In this document: piece by piece, positions 32,013 through 43,104 of the stretch
Layout: every line of letters starts with the position of its first letter
How positions within the stretch are numbered: the stretch's first letter is position 1
From: Erinaceus europaeus
Taxonomy: Eukaryota > Chordata > Mammalia > Eulipotyphla > Erinaceidae
DNA: 64,000 bases
Assembly: GCF_950295315.1 (NCBI RefSeq)
Contig: NC_080177.1
Span: 85,027,623 to 85,091,622, forward strand
Reading direction: 5' to 3'
The notes under the pieces: model-generated
The model's database searches: none
Told to the model about the DNA's origin: nothing
The model's input: only the letters and a program-made list of their open reading frames with translations
Program-made: the position numbers and the translations under genes

Positions 32013-33695
32013 CTCTCTGGTTGCTTCACTCTCCTTATCTGTTCACCCCACTGCTCACCCTTGGCTACCCGGACTTGTAGGTGGCCTCACTGATAAAGCA
32101 GCTGCAGAGAGATTCACATTTACAGAATGCACAGACAGGCCCTGAGGAACACTGTTCTTTGCCTACATAGCAATGGAATGACAGCATTCACCCCACGCAG
32201 CAGTTCTGCATGTTTTTGTCTTACCAAACACAGAACTTTAGGCCACTTCATCTTGGCTTTACACAGCTAAAATCTGTGTCAGGGTCAGGGAAATAAGTCA
32301 GCAAAAGCGCTCAGACCTTGATATGTCAGGCCCTTATATCCCTGGTAACACATAAGAGCAAAATCCATGACAGACAGTGCTTGGTCTCACAGGGAGATGA
32401 GAAATGGTACCCAGGTATTCAGAACTGTAATCTGCTCACCCCTTTACCCTTCCTAGAGAAAGAATGGAGTTTTGAAAGAAGAGTGCTATCTTTTAAATAG
32501 CAACTTTAAGGTGAGTCAGAGGGCATTCTCGGAATCTCCCAGAATCCAAGACCATTCCTGAGGCAGTTTGTTGAAGTCTTTCTACCATGAGATGAGAAGT
32601 CATTGCTGTGTGCTGAGCACAGATCAAAAACCACTGCTCTCTCTCCCTGCACACATCCTTCTCCCCAAGCCATGGCTGAGAGCTGAGTTTGAACTAAGTT
32701 TGCAAACACTCTGCAAAAGCTGTGGTCATCCATGATGATGCAGGGATTTTAGAAACAATTCAATTTACCTTTTTTGGAATCTGAGAATCTCTCAAACTTC
32801 TAGAAAAAAAATAGGGGAATGAACCTTTAATGCCCAATGGCACAGATAATAACAAAAAATAAAATTGTTCTCTTTCTCCCTATTAAGAAGAACAGGGAGT
32901 TCATACTATATAACATTCAGTGTTACTTAAAGAGACTGATCACATCTCTTCGTGTAAATAAATATTTCTAGAGACCCTCCATGCTAAACTTGCAGGTTTG
33001 ACTGGCATCTCTTGAGCTTGGTCCAGTCATTTAAAATTTTTTTTTCATTATTATCTTTATTTATTTACTAATGGACTGGTCCATTTAAAGCAAATAATAA
33101 AAACAAGTAGTCTTTCCATTTTCACATGGCAATGATAAAAAAAATACATTATTCATTCCTTTTGGAAGGCACATGACTGAGGACAATAAGATTGTGAGCA
33201 GCCTGTCCTGTCAGAACTTCCTGAGTGTCTTTACCCTCTCATGCCCCAGTCATGAGCCCAGACCAGAGCGCAGTTAGATGCTTTGTATTAAAGACTGAGA
33301 CCACAGCTTTGGAGCCCACCACACCTGTCCTTTCTTCTCTCTGCATAACACTCATTACACTGAATGTGTGTGAGATAAATTTCCACTCCCAAGCCAATAC
33401 TTGGGAGTGTAAATATTACTGATATTTATGTAAGTTGTTATCTATTATGACCTCTTTATTGGACTGTGATTTATTTTTTATAGTTGGAAATAATCCAGCT
33501 TGAATCAAGAGGTTCCAAAACAAATACAATAATGCTTTTCTGCAAAGGTTGCACTGCTTCTCACTATCCATGGTTACAAGTTTGTAAACAAGAAGAAATA
33601 TGGTATTTTGCCACTGTAGATGATGAATGCATGCTTACATGCAGCTAAGATCATATTGCAACAACAAGATTCTAAAATGACTGACCAGGCAAAAA
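32013..33695. other. Long stretch without recognised elements
   Basis: About 1.7 kb. A faint SINE-like passage at 32285-32345 is too diverged to call. No gene signal. Confidence 0.4.
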
Positions 33696-33698
33696 AAA

Positions 33699-33699
<1 letters not shown>

Positions 33700-33747
<48 letters not shown>

Positions 33748-33842
33748 AAGTATATAAATAATATATATTATTTATATATAAATATATATAATATATAATA
33801 TATTATAATATATAATATATATATTATTATATATATATGAGC
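33700..33842. repeat. (AT)n array with self-complementary blocks
   Basis: A pure AT run (33702-33742) is followed by tatataaataatatatatta-type blocks that are nearly palindromic. Such sequence can form cruciforms and is often unstable. Confidence 0.95.
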
Positions 33843-33909
33843 CAGAGACAGTATAAGAAAATTACCTGTGCTAATAATATATTATCTGGGGGTGAGGGCT
33901 TGGAAAATC

Positions 33910-34022
33910 TGGTAAGGCTCACATGGGTCCCCACCTGCAGCTGGAAAGCTTCGTGAGTGGTGGAGCAGGACTGCAGGTGTCTCTCTGTCTCTTTCTCTCT
34001 CTACTGCCTCTCCCCCTCTGGC
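33910..34022 (+). mobile_element. Type B SINE, 5'-truncated
   Basis: tccccacctgcagctggaaa, gagtggtggagcaggactgc, aggtgtctctctgtctcttt. The head is lost. Confidence 0.75.
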
Positions 34023-34024
34023 AA

Positions 34025-34195
34025 TTACACTGGTAGCATAGCCCACCTGTGTAGTGAAGCTGTTGGCTAGGCATGTGACCCCGGTTTGAGCTTAGCCCTG
34101 CCACATGGGAGGCGACTTCAGTGCTGTCTTGTCCTCTTCCTATATGTTTACTACTGTCTCTCTGTATACCTTTGAAAGAAAAGCCAGCCTAGAAT
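34025..34195 (+). mobile_element. tRNA-like SINE variant, decayed
   Basis: ggtagcatagcccacctgtg, aggcatgtgaccccggtttg, agcttagccctgccacatgg, then tactgtctctctgtataccttt. It has a B-box-like ccggtttgagc. Subfamily unclear. Confidence 0.45.
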
Positions 34196-34429
34196 GGCAG
34201 TGTCACCCCCTCATAAAAACTCGTGTTATATAATAAGTTAATTTTGGAACCTTTTATTTCTTTTTTTCGTGCAAACACTAATGAGAGATATACCTGAAGA
34301 CCCCAGAGCCATCTCTGTGATTGTTTATAAAGTCTAATGCCAAAGAAAAGTCTTGTATCCAAACTATTCCAATTGGCTTTGAATTTAAATTTAGTCCAGT
34401 ATGTTGCCATTCAGCAGTTGAGTTAGTGC

Positions 34430-34545
34430 TTCTCTGGGAGCAATAGGAGAGGTCCTGTATGTACAAAGAGAAGTAATTGAGCCAATTAAATCACCCAGGC
34501 TGCTCAGACAGCATTGTGTTTCTGCAGAAGACTTTTCCAGGTCCT
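34430..34545 (+). repeat. Duplicated segment, copy 1
   Basis: gagcaataggagaggtcctg, tatgtacaaagagaagtaa, ccaattaaatcacccaggct, cagacagcattgtgtt. A close copy lies at 36664-36775. The right part overlaps an internally deleted type C SINE. Confidence 0.8.
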
Positions 34546-34656
34546 GTCCTTAGCACCCCCGCAAGCCAGAGCTGAGCGGTGCTCTGTTCTTTCTTTCTGT
34601 ATCTCTCTCTCGTTAAAATAAAAATAAACAAAACATTAAAAATAAATAAATAATTC
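34498..34656 (+). mobile_element. Type C SINE, internally deleted
   Basis: ggctgctcagacagcattgt, ccaggtcctgtccttagcac, agccagagctgagcggtgct, tgtatctctctctcgttaaa and an A-rich tail. Confidence 0.65.
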
Positions 34657-35267
34657 AATATGATCTTTTTGCACGTGTGTACATGTCTATATACATGCAT
34701 ATTTCACTAAATTCTTTTTAAATTTCAGTGTACATAAATGGCAAATTTTGATTATTCAATCTCCCCCTGAGAGATACATGTCCTTGGTCTCCAAGATTTG
34801 CCTATTAGAATTATGGCTGTGATGTTTACAGTTAAACATTTCGCATTGTTTACTCAGTTTTTAAGTATTGTAGACACAATATTTTTAACTTTTTGTGTAT
34901 TTATCTCTGCATTGAACAAATAAAGGTAAATACATAATCATAAATAATTCATTTTCCAATTATGAAAATTTAATAAACATAAAATTGAGGGTTCTAGATA
35001 TTAGAAAGCTGTTGTTTTGATGTCAGACAAGAGAAGCAAAACTATTAGGTGATTCAAATATTCTGCATTCTGTTTTGTGTAATTTGAATAGTGGCCAGAT
35101 ATGTTAAAATACAACTGTACATGCACATTTTTTTCGATAGCAATTTAAATTTCTATTAGGATGACATCAAAACTATATAATTATTACCCTCATCATTAAA
35201 CAGCCCATGCTATTTTGCTGAATTTATTACCATTAAATACGTGGGAGTAATTAATTAATTATAAAAA
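34657..35267. other. Unassigned AT-rich sequence
   Basis: No recognised gene or repeat. Confidence 0.4.
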
Positions 35268-35278
35268 ATTAATATACG

Positions 35279-35577
35279 TGGGAGTCGGGCTGTAGCGCAG
35301 CGGGTTAAGCGCAGGTGGCGCAAAGCACAAGGACCGCATAAGGATCCCGGTTCAAACCCCAGCTCCCCACCTGCAGGGGAGTCGCTTCACAGGCGGTGAA
35401 GCAGGTCTGCAGGTGTCTATCTTTCTCTCCTCCTCTCTGTCTTCCCCTCCTCTCTCCATTTCTCTCTGTCCTATCCAACAATGACAACAACAATAATAAC
35501 TACAACAATAAAACAACAAGGGCAACAAAAGGGAATAAATAAATAAAAATAAAATATTTAAAAAAAATTTTTAAAAG
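35279..35577 (+). mobile_element. Type A SINE
   Basis: Complete copy: gggagtcgggctgtagcgca, gcaggtggcgcaaagcacaa, aaggatcccggttcaaaccc, the body and a long A-rich tail. Repeated ttaatatac at 35269-35277 and 35578-35586 is the likely target-site duplication. Confidence 0.93.
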
Positions 35578-35589
35578 TTAATATACATT

Positions 35590-35918
35590 CACATAACAAG
35601 ATATATAAATAAATAATTCCTCCTGGCAGGGAGTTGATTTTTGACACACAGAGATTTAACAAGAAGTGTGTTTGTTTTTATCAATAAGTGAAAGTTGTGT
35701 CAAATACTAGTTTAGATTTTTAGAGGATTCTCTTTATCTTACTCAAAAAACACAGAACACAGAACACATTTTCTACATAAGCCCAAGAATGATCTTCTGA
35801 GTAGAGGTCATCAGGGTATCTCTCTGTGTGAGGAAAACAAGCAGGGGATTCCCCTTGTCCCTCTCACATCCCTTCCATGCCCATTTCCATTTGGCATAGT
35901 CTCTTTCTTTTCTTCTCT
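35590..35918. other. Unassigned sequence
   Basis: No recognised gene or repeat. Confidence 0.35.
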
Positions 35919-35919
35919 T

Positions 35920-36125
35920 TTTATTTATTTTTCCCCACTTTATGAGGGATGGGGGAGTTCACAGTGTATAGTACAGTTGTTGACACATAAGTACAATTTG
36001 TCACCTCCCCAAAGGAGGTGTTTGCCAGACACTGTCTCTCCCAACCTAGGTCTCTTTCCAGCATCTCGTACCAGGACTTCTGATACCTCCATTCCAACTC
36101 TTTCCTTCCTCTGCAGAGTCTTTGC
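35920..36125 (-). mobile_element. L1 3' UTR fragment
   Basis: Same order as the 43.1 kb copy on the minus strand: ccccactttatgagggatgg, ttcacagtgtatagtacagt, tgttgacacataagtacaat, then a C-rich block and ctctgcagagtctttgcagg. Old. Confidence 0.5.
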
Positions 36126-36262
36126 AGGGGAAATGAAGGCTCTGTGAGGGGTGAAGCAGTGTTGCAGGAGTCTCTCTGTCTCTCTGTCTCTCTCTCTCTC
36201 TCTTCATCTTCCCCCACCCCTCTTGATTTCTGTCTCTATACAATGAATTATTTAAGAAACAA
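36126..36262 (+). mobile_element. Type B SINE, 5'-truncated
   Basis: gctctgtgaggggtgaagca, gtgttgcaggagtctctctg, CT run, cccctcttgatttctgtctc, caatgaattatttaag. Confidence 0.72.
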
Positions 36263-36660
36263 TCAAATGGAGAACAGTGGTGCATGTGGTTATTTGGAAA
36301 AAGAGCAAGAGAAAGTGAGCATACAACTCTACAAATTCTCTACGTGGCTGTCTTCATAAAAACATTGTGTGGGTATTCTCCTCGGGAAGTGTGGACAGTT
36401 CTTTCTTAAGCTTACTAACTGTTGACTAGTCTAGATCATTGAGGTACTAGGACCTGTGTATTATTTCCAGCTTTTCACTCTTCAGAGAAAGATAAACAGG
36501 GAGAGGTGGGTGGGGGGAGGAGGCAAGATAGCCCCACTCCACCACTCATGACTCCCCCGCCTTTCCAATGTGATGACCCAGGACTGGGGCGTGGGCCCCC
36601 AAGCTTGACGGTCTGTGTCTCTCCTCAGCTTCCTCGATACTCACTGGGTGAGCCCCCGCT
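36263..36660. other. Unassigned sequence
   Basis: A GC-richer part at 36490-36650 has no recognised feature. Confidence 0.35.
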
Positions 36661-36663
36661 TCT

Positions 36664-36775
36664 CTGCTTCTCTGTGAGCAATAGGAGAGGTCTTGTATGT
36701 ACAAAGAGAAGTAAGTAAACCAATTAAATTACCGCAGGCTGATGAGACAGCATTACTTCCCCAGGTCCAGTCTCC
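36664..36775 (+). repeat. Duplicated segment, copy 2
   Basis: gagcaataggagaggtcttg, tatgtacaaagagaagtaag, ccaattaaattaccgcaggc, gagacagcattacttcccca. By eye above 85% identical to 34430-34545, same orientation. Confidence 0.8.
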
Positions 36776-37155
36776 AGCAATTCCTTTTTTAGACCAGTAC
36801 TTAAAGCTGGAGTGAGTGGCCCTTGAAGGGATGATTGTCCCTCCGCAGTACCAGTCAGGAAATTTTTGAAAGTAGGACTGGGTGGTGATGATCGAATGCA
36901 CATGTTACAAACCTTTGATTTATCCAAAAACATATATGGAGTATAGACTAAAAATCATTGCAGCAAAGACATAAATAATCGAGGAGGAGAGAATTGAACC
37001 ATCACCTTCAGAAGATACAACTGAGATAATGAACTAGTATCGAAAACAGAAATGTTAGCATAAAGAAGTGTAAAGGGTCTCTGAGAGAACACCATGCAAT
37101 ATTCATGACGCTGTAGTTCAAAATTGTTGACACTTGCAGCTTTTCTGGTATCATC
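36776..37155. other. Unassigned sequence, perhaps old L1
   Basis: gaactagtatcgaaaacaga and neighbours could be diverged L1, but I cannot support it. Confidence 0.3.
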
Positions 37156-37157
37156 TT

Positions 37158-37347
37158 TAGCTATTCAATGGAGACAACCAGAAATCAAGAGGACAGGGGG
37201 AGATAAAGAGGGAGAGAGACAGAGAGACACACCTGCAGCCCTGCTTCACTACTTGCAAAGCTTTCCCCCTGCAGGTGAGGACTCTGGGCTGGGTCCTTGT
37301 GCACTGTAATATGTGCACTCAACCAGGTGCACCACCACCGGCCCCCA
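37158..37347 (-). mobile_element. Type B SINE
   Basis: Minus orientation: gagacaaccagaaatcaaga, cacctgcagccctgcttcac, ctgggtccttgtgcactgta, accaggtgcaccaccaccgg. Confidence 0.88.
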
Positions 37348-37419
37348 TCATCAACATTTTAAAGAAGCAATTTGAGACTCATTCTAAATAGGAAAGCAGT
37401 GGAAATATATGCCATGATA

Positions 37420-38095
37420 ATGATTTGGAAACAGATGTTCATACTGCTTCATTTGTAGTGGCAAAAAAAAAAAACCTGGAAATAACCCAAATGTTAACAA
37501 AAGAATGTAAAAACAACACAGTTTTTTTTTTTTTTCAAACAATTGGTATATTCAAAGAGGCTGACTCTGCAAGTAGTGGTGAGAATGTGGAGCAAGGAGA
37601 AACCCCACAGACTGCAAAGGTAGGCGTGTCAAATGGTAAAGCTGCTCTGAAACACGTGGCTGTATCGCAGAAACTAAACCTATGCCTGCACAAGCCATTC
37701 CACATCTAAAATTCATCCACAAGCAATAAGAGCACGTATCCTCACTCGCAAATACTCGGAACCAAATGTGTGCATCCACTTCGCTTGTGAAAGCTCAAAG
37801 CTGGGCATATTCCAAACATCTAGCTACAAACAAATGAATTAATGACTTGTTTCCAGCAGAGTGAAATACTGCTCGGCAATGAGAAAAAGCAGATTGCCAA
37901 CACAGAGAACAATATAGAGTCGTCCAAAAACTCACTGAGAGCAAGCCTGAGAGAAAGAGAGAGCAAGTCTGACTACACCTGCACAAGATTCTAGACAGTG
38001 CAGAGTCACCTACATGGACGGTCGTGAACACTTGACAGGTACAGGTGGGTGAGGAGAGACCAGACATCCAGGGAGAACAAGGAAAGTTCTGAGAA
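37420..38095 (+). mobile_element. Ancient L1 ORF2 end
   Basis: Diverged L1 text in order: aaacagatgttcatactgct, ctggaaataacccaaatgtt, tggtgagaatgtggagcaag, cacgtggctgtatcgcag, ccattccacatctaaaattc, gagtgaaatactgctcggca and gaacaatatagagtcgtcc. The open frame 37425-37709 is a degraded remnant. Two short A and T runs (37465, 37522) suggest small insertions. Confidence 0.6.
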
Positions 38096-38170
38096 ATGTT
38101 ACCAACTTTGTCATAATTTCACAATTGGAAATTCCAAAATTTAACTACCTATTCAGTAATTATTCTTTTT

Positions 38171-38464
38171 CAAATATGTATTTATTTATTTATTTATTTC
38201 CGTGTGTTGCCTTTATTTTTTTTATTGTTGTAGTTATTGTTGTTGTTATTGATGTCATTGTTGTTGGATAGGACAGAGAGAAATGGAGAGAGGAGGGGAA
38301 GACAGAGAGGGGGAGAGAAAGACAGACACCTGCAGACCTGCTTCACCGCCTGTGAAGCAACCACCGTACAGGTGGGGAGCTGGGGGCTTGAACCGGGACC
38401 CTTATGCCGGTCCTTGCACTTTGCACCATATGCGCTTAACCCACTGCACTACCGCCCGACTCCC
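38171..38464 (-). mobile_element. Type A SINE with target-site duplication
   Basis: Minus orientation, complete: tattgttgtagttattgttg, ggataggacagagagaaatg, gacacctgcagacctgcttc, gcttgaaccgggacccttat, gcactaccgcccgactccc. The repeat agtaattattcttttt is perfect at 38155-38170 and 38465-38480. Confidence 0.96.
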
Positions 38465-38547
38465 AGTAATTATTCTTTTTAAATATGTAGAGGACTACAC
38501 AGAATATATTGTTCAATAAAAATCCATATTAGAGATAAATTTTAAAA

Positions 38548-38916
38548 ATATTAGTGAGATAATAATGATGAACAAGATTGTAAGATAACAGGGGTACAAT
38601 TCCACACAGTTCCCACCACCAGAGTTCCATGTCCCATCCTCCCCATGCCTGGAAGTTTCCCTACTCTTTATCCCTCTGGGAGCATGGACCAAGAATCTTC
38701 ATGGAGAGCAGGAGGTGGGAGGTCTGGCTTCTGTCATTGCTTCTCCTCTGGACAGGGGTGTTGGCAAGTGGATCCACACCCCCAGCCTGTGTCTGTCTGT
38801 CCCTAGTGGGGCAGGGCTCTGGGAAGGGGAGGTTCTGGGACATATTGGTGAGGTCGTCTGCCTAGGGAAGCATCATGGTAGCATCTTGGACTTGGTGGCT
38901 GAAAAGCATTAAGATG
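38548..38916 (-). mobile_element. R repeat
   Basis: Minus orientation: gtaagataacaggggtacaa, cccaccaccagagttccatg, tatccctctgggagcatgga, ctggacaggggtgttggcaa, tccctagtggggcagggctc, gggacatattggtgaggtcg, tggacttggtggctgaaaag. Older subtype (shares gtaagataacaggggta with the 4.5 kb copy). Confidence 0.78.
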
Positions 38917-39155
38917 TAAAGAAATGACTGGAAACATCCAGATGCTGTGATTTAAATGAATTGGATTGCTAAGCAGTTGGAAAAAGAAGCTCATAATTTG
39001 TGTTAAGAAACATTAGATAATAAAAAATTTAAAAATATAATACTGTTTTATGTCCATAGCCCACAAAATCTAGGTTGCTACCTGCCCTGCATTATCAAAG
39101 ATAGCACTGATGACCTTGGTTCTTCTGTCATGATAAATATTTGCCATATGCGGTG
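38917..39155. other. Unassigned sequence
   Basis: No recognised gene or repeat. Confidence 0.35.
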
Positions 39156-39159
39156 GAGA

Positions 39160-39600
39160 TGCAGCCAAAAGCAGACAAGGAGGCAGCGTGAAAGGAAATC
39201 AGAAAGTAGATTAAGAAAAATAGATAAGCAGAAACAAAGAGAATCCGAATGTATGAAAGAAGGTTAGGTCACAACTAGGTCAGATGTCATCTGTAGAGTG
39301 AAATATTCCATCCCCTGAACAATGTATCTGCTTATTGAAATATCAGTGTCATTGATGGTGGTGGGTTGACAAACGCCCTGTAATTGTAACTGCAAGGGCT
39401 AACTGCTTGGAATATTGCTTCTGTATTTCCTGGCTTGCTTGCTTGTGCTTATAGCTTTGGAATAGACTATTTAACCTGAAGTTTTGGGCTGCACATTTTC
39501 TCTGGGGTATTCCAGGATCTAGCCCACCCGTGTAATAAGCTTCTCCTCTTTCCGGCCATCTTGGTCTCTGCCTCATTGCTTATATTCTAATATTTATATT
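39160..39600 (+). mobile_element. LTR-like block
   Basis: Order resembles a retroviral-type LTR: an upstream part, a TATA-like gactatttaacctg (39465-39478), then 60-70 bp later acccgtgtaataagcttctc with the core AATAAG as a possible polyadenylation signal, then cctctttccggccatcttgg and tctctgcctcattgctt, a common U5-like ending. The TG and CA ends and flanking duplications are not identified, and there is no internal retroviral gene. An old solo LTR is my reading. Confidence 0.45.
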
Positions 39601-40408
39601 CTGCCTAAATAGTTGATCAAATTCCATAGTCCAATGTAAAATCTATAGGAGTGTTCACTCCCCCTCTATGCTTTCACTGACAGGAAATAGTTGAGAATCT
39701 GGTTATATAATGAGATGCCTGGTAAAAATCATAATTTTGAGAGGCATAGGGCCAAAAGGGATGGATAAAGGAATCCAAAATTTTAAAGGTCAAGAAAGAA
39801 GAGAGAGAGAGAGAGGAGAGAGAAGCAAAATGTAAGCAGAGTCAAATGCCACAAAAGGTCAAAGTTTCTATTTTATTTACAAGATGGTAATGGTTTGTAC
39901 AAACAGTTTTGACTGTGTCCTGTTGAGATCTTCCTTGCAGAGGAGTGAGTCAAAGGAGAATGCAGCAGTACAAGTAGTCCCTGGGGGTTGGATCCTTTGG
40001 AATTGTTCTGTGATGGGAAAGGCAACCATAGTGTCCACTTTTTTTTCTGTTACTTTTTTCGAAGTAATTTCACTTAGTAAATGGTGGAAGATATTTGAGC
40101 ATGTTAGAACTAATGAAATGTCAATAGCAAGATTATTATCATTAGAGGAAATGAAGGAAAGTCTACATAGTGAAATTCGAGGCGAATGAGATTAAGTGTT
40201 ATCATTGCCAGTGATTCAGTCCCACCCATGAGGGGATACGTAAATAGAAAACAAACTGAGAGAAGAAAATGTTACTTACTTAGCCAAGGCAGATGGGACA
40301 GCTCAGACTCAGGAAGAAAGAAAAAATCTCCCTGATGTGACAGAGGAACAAAGAACTTAAAATAATCCTGTAACAACATGGCAAACTATTCTTTATTTCT
40401 TTGGAGAT
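39601..40408. other. Unassigned sequence
   Basis: The 101-codon frame at 39884-40189 has no recognised domain. A short GA run lies at 39800-39825. Confidence 0.35.
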
Positions 40409-40715
40409 GGGCCAGTGCTTGGGGTGGGTGTGTAGACACCACCTGGGCCGGTGCTTGGGGTGGGTGTGTAGACACCACCTGGGCCAGTGCTTGGGGTTGG
40501 GGGGGTGTAGACACCACCTGGGCCAGTGCTTGGGGTTGGGGGTGTGTAGACACCACCTGGGCCAGTGCTTGGGGTTGGGGGGGGTGTAGACACCACCTGG
40601 GCCAGTGCTTGGGGTTGGGGGTGTGTAGACACCACCTGGGCCAGTGCTTGGGGTTGGGGGTGTGTAGACACCACCTGGGCCAGTGCTTGGGGTTGGGGGG
40701 GTGTAGACCCCACCT
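40409..40715. repeat. Eight-unit G-rich minisatellite (36-40 bp units)
   Basis: Eight tandem units starting gggccagtgcttgggg and ending tagacaccacct. Unit lengths in order are 36, 36, 39, 39, 40, 39, 39, 39. The first two lack three bases of the G tract; the last has a changed end (gtagaccccacct). Variation is almost entirely in the length of the gttgggggg run. Long open frames on both strands follow from unit lengths divisible by three and are not genes. Unit 5 (40 bp) breaks the frame. Confidence 0.97.
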
Positions 40716-40783
40716 GGGAACAGCTAGGCTCAGAAGCAATGGTGCTGAGTGGTTAGATCTTTCCTATGTAACTAACATACTTG

Positions 40784-40960
40784 TGCAGTGGTTCTTGTGG
40801 TAGAGTGTGAGTTCTCACGTGTGAGGTTCTGGGTTCTTCTTAGGACACCAGGGGAAGCCTCGCAGGTGATGGAACAGAGCTCTGGCGTCTGTCTCCTCTC
40901 CCACTGCCTCTGTCTCTCCTACTCTGAAGTCAAAGGGGTGAAAAAGTCACCACAGGAGCA
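40784..40960 (+). mobile_element. SINE related to type B, diverged
   Basis: ggttcttgtggtagagtgtg, aggttctgggttcttcttag, caggtgatggaacagagctc, cccactgcctctgtctctcc. The order fits a tRNA-SINE but the head is altered. Confidence 0.55.
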
Positions 40961-41107
40961 GTGGAATTGAAGCTGTGCGACTCCTGGGCTTTGCAAATAA
41001 AGGAAGGATCTACAGGGGCTCTCAGGAAGGAAGAAAAAATACAATGTGGATTTTCTTTTTCTCTTTTTTATTCCCCCAAAGTCAAATTATATCTATTATT
41101 AAAAGAG

Positions 41108-41166
41108 GCACCTATCCTAGGAACACACTTAAAATAGACTTCCTAGCTTCTTTTTTTATTAATAGT
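41108..41166 (+). mobile_element. Possible R upstream fragment
   Basis: cacacttaaaatagacttcc then tagcttc matches the upstream part of the R copy at 17.95 kb (cctaaaataaacttcctagc). Very short. Confidence 0.3.
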
Positions 41167-41204
41167 AGATAGTAATTCTCAGTTATGTTTATTTATCTTC
41201 TCTT

Positions 41205-41400
41205 TCACGGGGGGCATTAGTGGTTTACCGTTGACCGCACAACACAGTGGTTGGTCCATGTGTCACATTCTTCAGTTTTTCTCATGACAGTCTAGCCGCC
41301 CAGCTAGTCCTCAGCCATCTGGTTCCAGGAGCTGAACACCCCCCACCCCCACCCCAGAGTCCTTTACTTGGGAGCAGTACACCAGGGGGATTTTCAGAGG
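41205..41400 (-). mobile_element. L1 3' UTR fragment
   Basis: Minus orientation: gggggcattagtggtttacc, gttgaccgcacaacacagtg, catgtgtcacattcttcagt, the C-rich block and gagtcctttacttgggagca. Parallel to the 43.1 kb copy. Confidence 0.65.
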
Positions 41401-41926
41401 ATTATAAGACCAGATTTGGGGACTCGGTGTGGAAAGTCAATCGAGGATATAATCTTCTGTGTTGGGACAGAATGAGTGTTTGCTCGGGGGTAAAATGACA
41501 GTGGACTCTCAGGGCAGCAACCCTCTAGACCAATAACCCCTCCATAAAGTGGGACTGAGGCTGAACAGAGTAAACACGAATCATCTGTGTCTCTCCTGCC
41601 GGCTGCTAGCCCCTTCTTGGGGAAGCCTGACCCCGTCATTCTTCTACCAGATGCCTTCAGGCAGTAAGGAAAGCGGTCACGCGGTGCTCACCCCCTTCAC
41701 CGGATGGTTTGCAGCACAGTAAGGGGACAGACAAGAGGTGTCTCTGGGTGCTGCAGACTCAGTGTTTCGTTCAGTCAGGAGGGATTCAAGGGCTCCACAA
41801 GTCAAAAGTTTGGCATCTGAGACGTGGCTGACATTCTGCTATGTCTAATTTTATAATGGATGCTTCTTCCTTTGTTGTAGAAAGAGAGAAGAGAGCCAAC
41901 AGGGAACTAGATGTGTTAAGTTAAAA
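41401..41926. other. Unassigned sequence
   Basis: Moderately GC-rich with no recognised feature. Confidence 0.35.
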
Positions 41927-41939
41927 AAAAAATCTGTCA

Positions 41940-42147
41940 GGGCCGGGTGGTGGTGCACCTGGTTGTGTGCACACATTTCAGTGCACAAGGACCAGGGTTT
42001 AAGCCCCAGTCCGCACCTGCAGGGGGACAGCTTCAGAGTGGTGAAGCAGGGCTGCAGGAGTCTCTCTGCCTCTCTCCCTCTCTATCTCCCCCTTCCCTCT
42101 CCATTTCTGACTGTCTCTACCCAGTAAATAAATAAAGATCTATTTTT
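41940..42147 (+). mobile_element. Type B SINE with target-site duplication
   Basis: gggccgggtggtggtgcacc, cagtgcacaaggaccagggt, acctgcagggggacagcttc, tgaagcagggctgcaggagt, CT-rich part and agtaaataaataaagatcta. The repeat aaaaatctgtca lies at 41928-41939 and 42148-42159. Confidence 0.93.
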
Positions 42148-42159
42148 AAAAATCTGTCA

Positions 42160-42505
42160 TTTTGAGGCATCTTAGGAGTGAATCTGTCTTCTGAGAGTGA
42201 TGAGATCATAGCAAGTCCCGAGTGCGTGAAGCCGCTGTGGAGTCTGAATTAAGGAATGTGTGAGATGAAAAGCTGCTGGTGAGAGTCAAAGAAAATGCCT
42301 CCAATCTTGAAAAATGTGGAGATTAATGTGGCATTGCTAGAGACTTCAATAGTCAGAGCCAATTCCCTCAGCTCAGAAAGCTTGATAAAGATGGAACCAG
42401 TGAATTTTTTAAATTTAAGCCTGTGTAAACATTTGTTTAATGTGTTTAACACAGCATTAAGAAGTATGAAATAGTTAAATGTATTGTAATGCTAAATTTA
42501 CATCT
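42160..42505. other. Unassigned sequence
   Basis: No recognised gene or repeat. Confidence 0.35.
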
Positions 42506-42508
42506 TCA

Positions 42509-42719
42509 GAGCCAGGCAGTGGCACAACTGGTTAAGCACACACATTTCAGTGCACAAGAACCCAGGTTCAAGCCCCTGGTCCCCACCTGCAGGGGAAAAG
42601 CTTCACAGGTGATGAATCAGGGCTGCAGGTGTCTCTCTGTCTCTCTCCCTTTCTACCTCCTCCTCCCCTCACAATTTCTCTCTATCTAATGATAAATAAT
42701 AAAAATATAATAAAAAAAT
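42509..42719 (+). mobile_element. Type B SINE
   Basis: gagccaggcagtggcacaac, tcagtgcacaagaacccagg, ttcaagcccctggtccccac, aaaagcttcacaggtgatga and an A-rich tail. Similar aaatttacat/aaattcacat at the two ends may be the target-site duplication. Confidence 0.9.
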
Positions 42720-42756
42720 TCACATATCCCACTTAGAAGCATTTTGAAAGAGTTTC

Positions 42757-42943
42757 TTTTTTTAATATTGATTTATTGGATAGGATAAAGGTAAGTGGGG
42801 ATGGGAAGGGGAGGTAGAGAGAGAAAGGTAGACACCCGCAGCTCAGCTTCACTGCTCATGGAGTCCCCCACCTTGCAGGCAGGGACCAGAGGCTTGAACC
42901 CAAATCCTTGTGCAGGATTTGGGGGGCACCACTGCCTGTCCCT
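42757..42943 (-). mobile_element. Type B SINE
   Basis: Minus orientation: gatttattggataggataaa, gacacccgcagctcagcttc, accagaggcttgaacccaaa, ggcaccactgcctgtccc. Confidence 0.82.
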
Positions 42944-43104
42944 CTTTCTTTCTTCCTTTCTTCCTGAGAATTTCTTTTTATGAGCTAGAGAAAAAGATTC
43001 AGAGAAAGAGGTCAGAGTACTGCTCCTCTCTGACATGGGTGATACAACATATCACATTTGGGAACTTTGTGTGGCATGGAAGCTGTGTGCTGACATACCT
43101 GTGG

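Noticed and set aside
40378..40803. Repeat-protein-like frames on both strands of the minisatellite
   Set aside because: Unit lengths are mostly multiples of three, so long frames are expected. The 40-bp unit shifts the frame, and variation is in G-run length rather than at synonymous sites.
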